This document shows positions 63,701-64,000 of a stretch of 64,000 nucleotides of DNA, piece after piece. Every line of letters starts with the position of its first letter. Positions within the stretch are counted from its first letter, which is position 1. Source of the stretch: Agarophyton chilense (lineage: Eukaryota > Rhodophyta > Florideophyceae > Gracilariales > Gracilariaceae). A program made the translations under genes and the position numbers. Below the pieces are notes generated by a model. It was not told where the DNA came from. It ran no database searches and saw nothing but the letters and a program-made list of their open reading frames with translations. The stretch spans positions 1,488,001-1,552,000 of the forward strand of contig JARGXX010000075.1 in NCBI GenBank assembly GCA_030374765.1, given 5' to 3'.

Positions 63701-63990
63701 AATCTCTGTCGTGATATTTCGGAGAGGTATTCTAGCCTTCTAAGTACTGTGTTCTGCCATTCCTGGGAGACGGAATCAACACTCAGCAGAGAATCGAAGT
63801 GGTGCGTTTTGGGTTCTGTAATCGTTGAAAGTGGACGGCATACCCCAACACGGCGGCTTTCTGGGTAGTGGAGGACGGCTAGACAGTCCTGATGCGATGT
63901 TGAGTTCCCGTGGTAATTCGCTGTATTTTGTGGTTTGTCCTGTTCTCGGTCTTATTGATTCTATAGTCTATTGTCATCATGTTCTTGATG
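60722..63990 (-). pseudogene. pol: Pol of element E1 (RT to integrase), broken; continues past the right edge
   Basis: RT: LRPADVPVMHEFDLKVDRPI, KKDGKPRFCVDYRALN, FTTLDLFSGFCQI and the catalytic block APAYIDDMVIFS (63030-63701). After a TAA comes the connection (LRSFLGLASYNRRFIKDF) and RNase H (FRVETDTSSLALGVV, another TAA, then RNYSVYEKEALAVVFAL and VYRPGKA). The HHCC finger contains HDDVGHWG (62080). The integrase core starts FEMDFAGPLPR (61870), and its far end (AGIKSAFELLYETPPK, FKVGDEVLVEHGEALNP) lies at 60722-61492. No chromodomain is evident. Stops are mostly TAA, with frameshifts near 62460 and within the integrase. Related to E2. Upstream of 63720 only weak coding traces remain. Confidence 0.8.
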
Positions 63991-64000
63991 CTGGAGATCT

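Noticed and set aside
1-64000. Reassigned stop codons (TAA/TAG read as sense)
   Set aside because: Host genes (LPMO-like, cyclin, PLP enzyme) end in TAA at sensible positions without internal stops, so a standard code is simpler.
1-64000. CRISPR arrays, tRNA or rRNA genes
   Set aside because: No regularly spaced repeats and no convincing cloverleaf or rRNA-like sequence was seen by eye; a covariance-model scan was not possible.

Overview
This window is nuclear DNA of a eukaryote, made mostly of retrotransposons with a small island of host genes. The evidence is Ty3/gypsy elements with chromodomain integrases, two Tc1-type DD34E transposons, TATA boxes and AATAAA signals, and intron-poor host genes with eukaryotic targeting signals. 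A compact, intron-poor red alga or an oomycete-like protist would fit. That is inference; the sequence does not settle the organism.

Layout. 1-3200: 3' part of a broken gypsy element (A), cut by the window edge. 3205-8250: decayed copy (B2) of the large element at 46-58 kb, split by a Tc1 transposon (6529-8090) with clear TIRs and a TA duplication. 9060-13920: decayed element E2. 14077-28274: old minus-strand element C, interrupted in its gag by the young 7.2-kb element D (19339-26529; 452-bp LTRs, ACGCC target duplication). 28.3-30.2 kb: unassigned, with one 200-aa ORF. 30229-32678: small, internally deleted minus-strand element F. 32.7-44.7 kb: host island with a secreted LPMO-like protein, a cyclin, a D-cysteine desulfhydrase/ACC-deaminase-like PLP enzyme, a transthyretin-like/metallopeptidase fusion and a doubtful spliced gene. 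44738-45928: second Tc1 relic. 45945-57704: 11.8-kb element B1 with 793/794-bp LTRs and a TTTTT duplication. 57.7-59.8 kb: no gene seen. 59798-64000: minus-strand element E1, with an LTR and a zinc-finger ORF.

The most unusual content lies in the elements. B1 carries an intact 645-codon ORF antisense to gag-pol, just inside its 3' LTR. The decayed copy B2 preserves it, and the related element C has a different opposite-strand ORF in the same place. D has a textbook -1 frameshift signal (A_AAA_AAC plus a stem-loop) between gag and pol, an extra U1/C2H2 zinc-finger ORF before gag with relatives near E1 and E2, and a further ORF after the integrase. B1 pol stays in one frame for 5.8 kb but has four in-frame stops, each between domains. 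The host genes show no operon-like relation; they appear to be independent single-exon genes with their own promoters.
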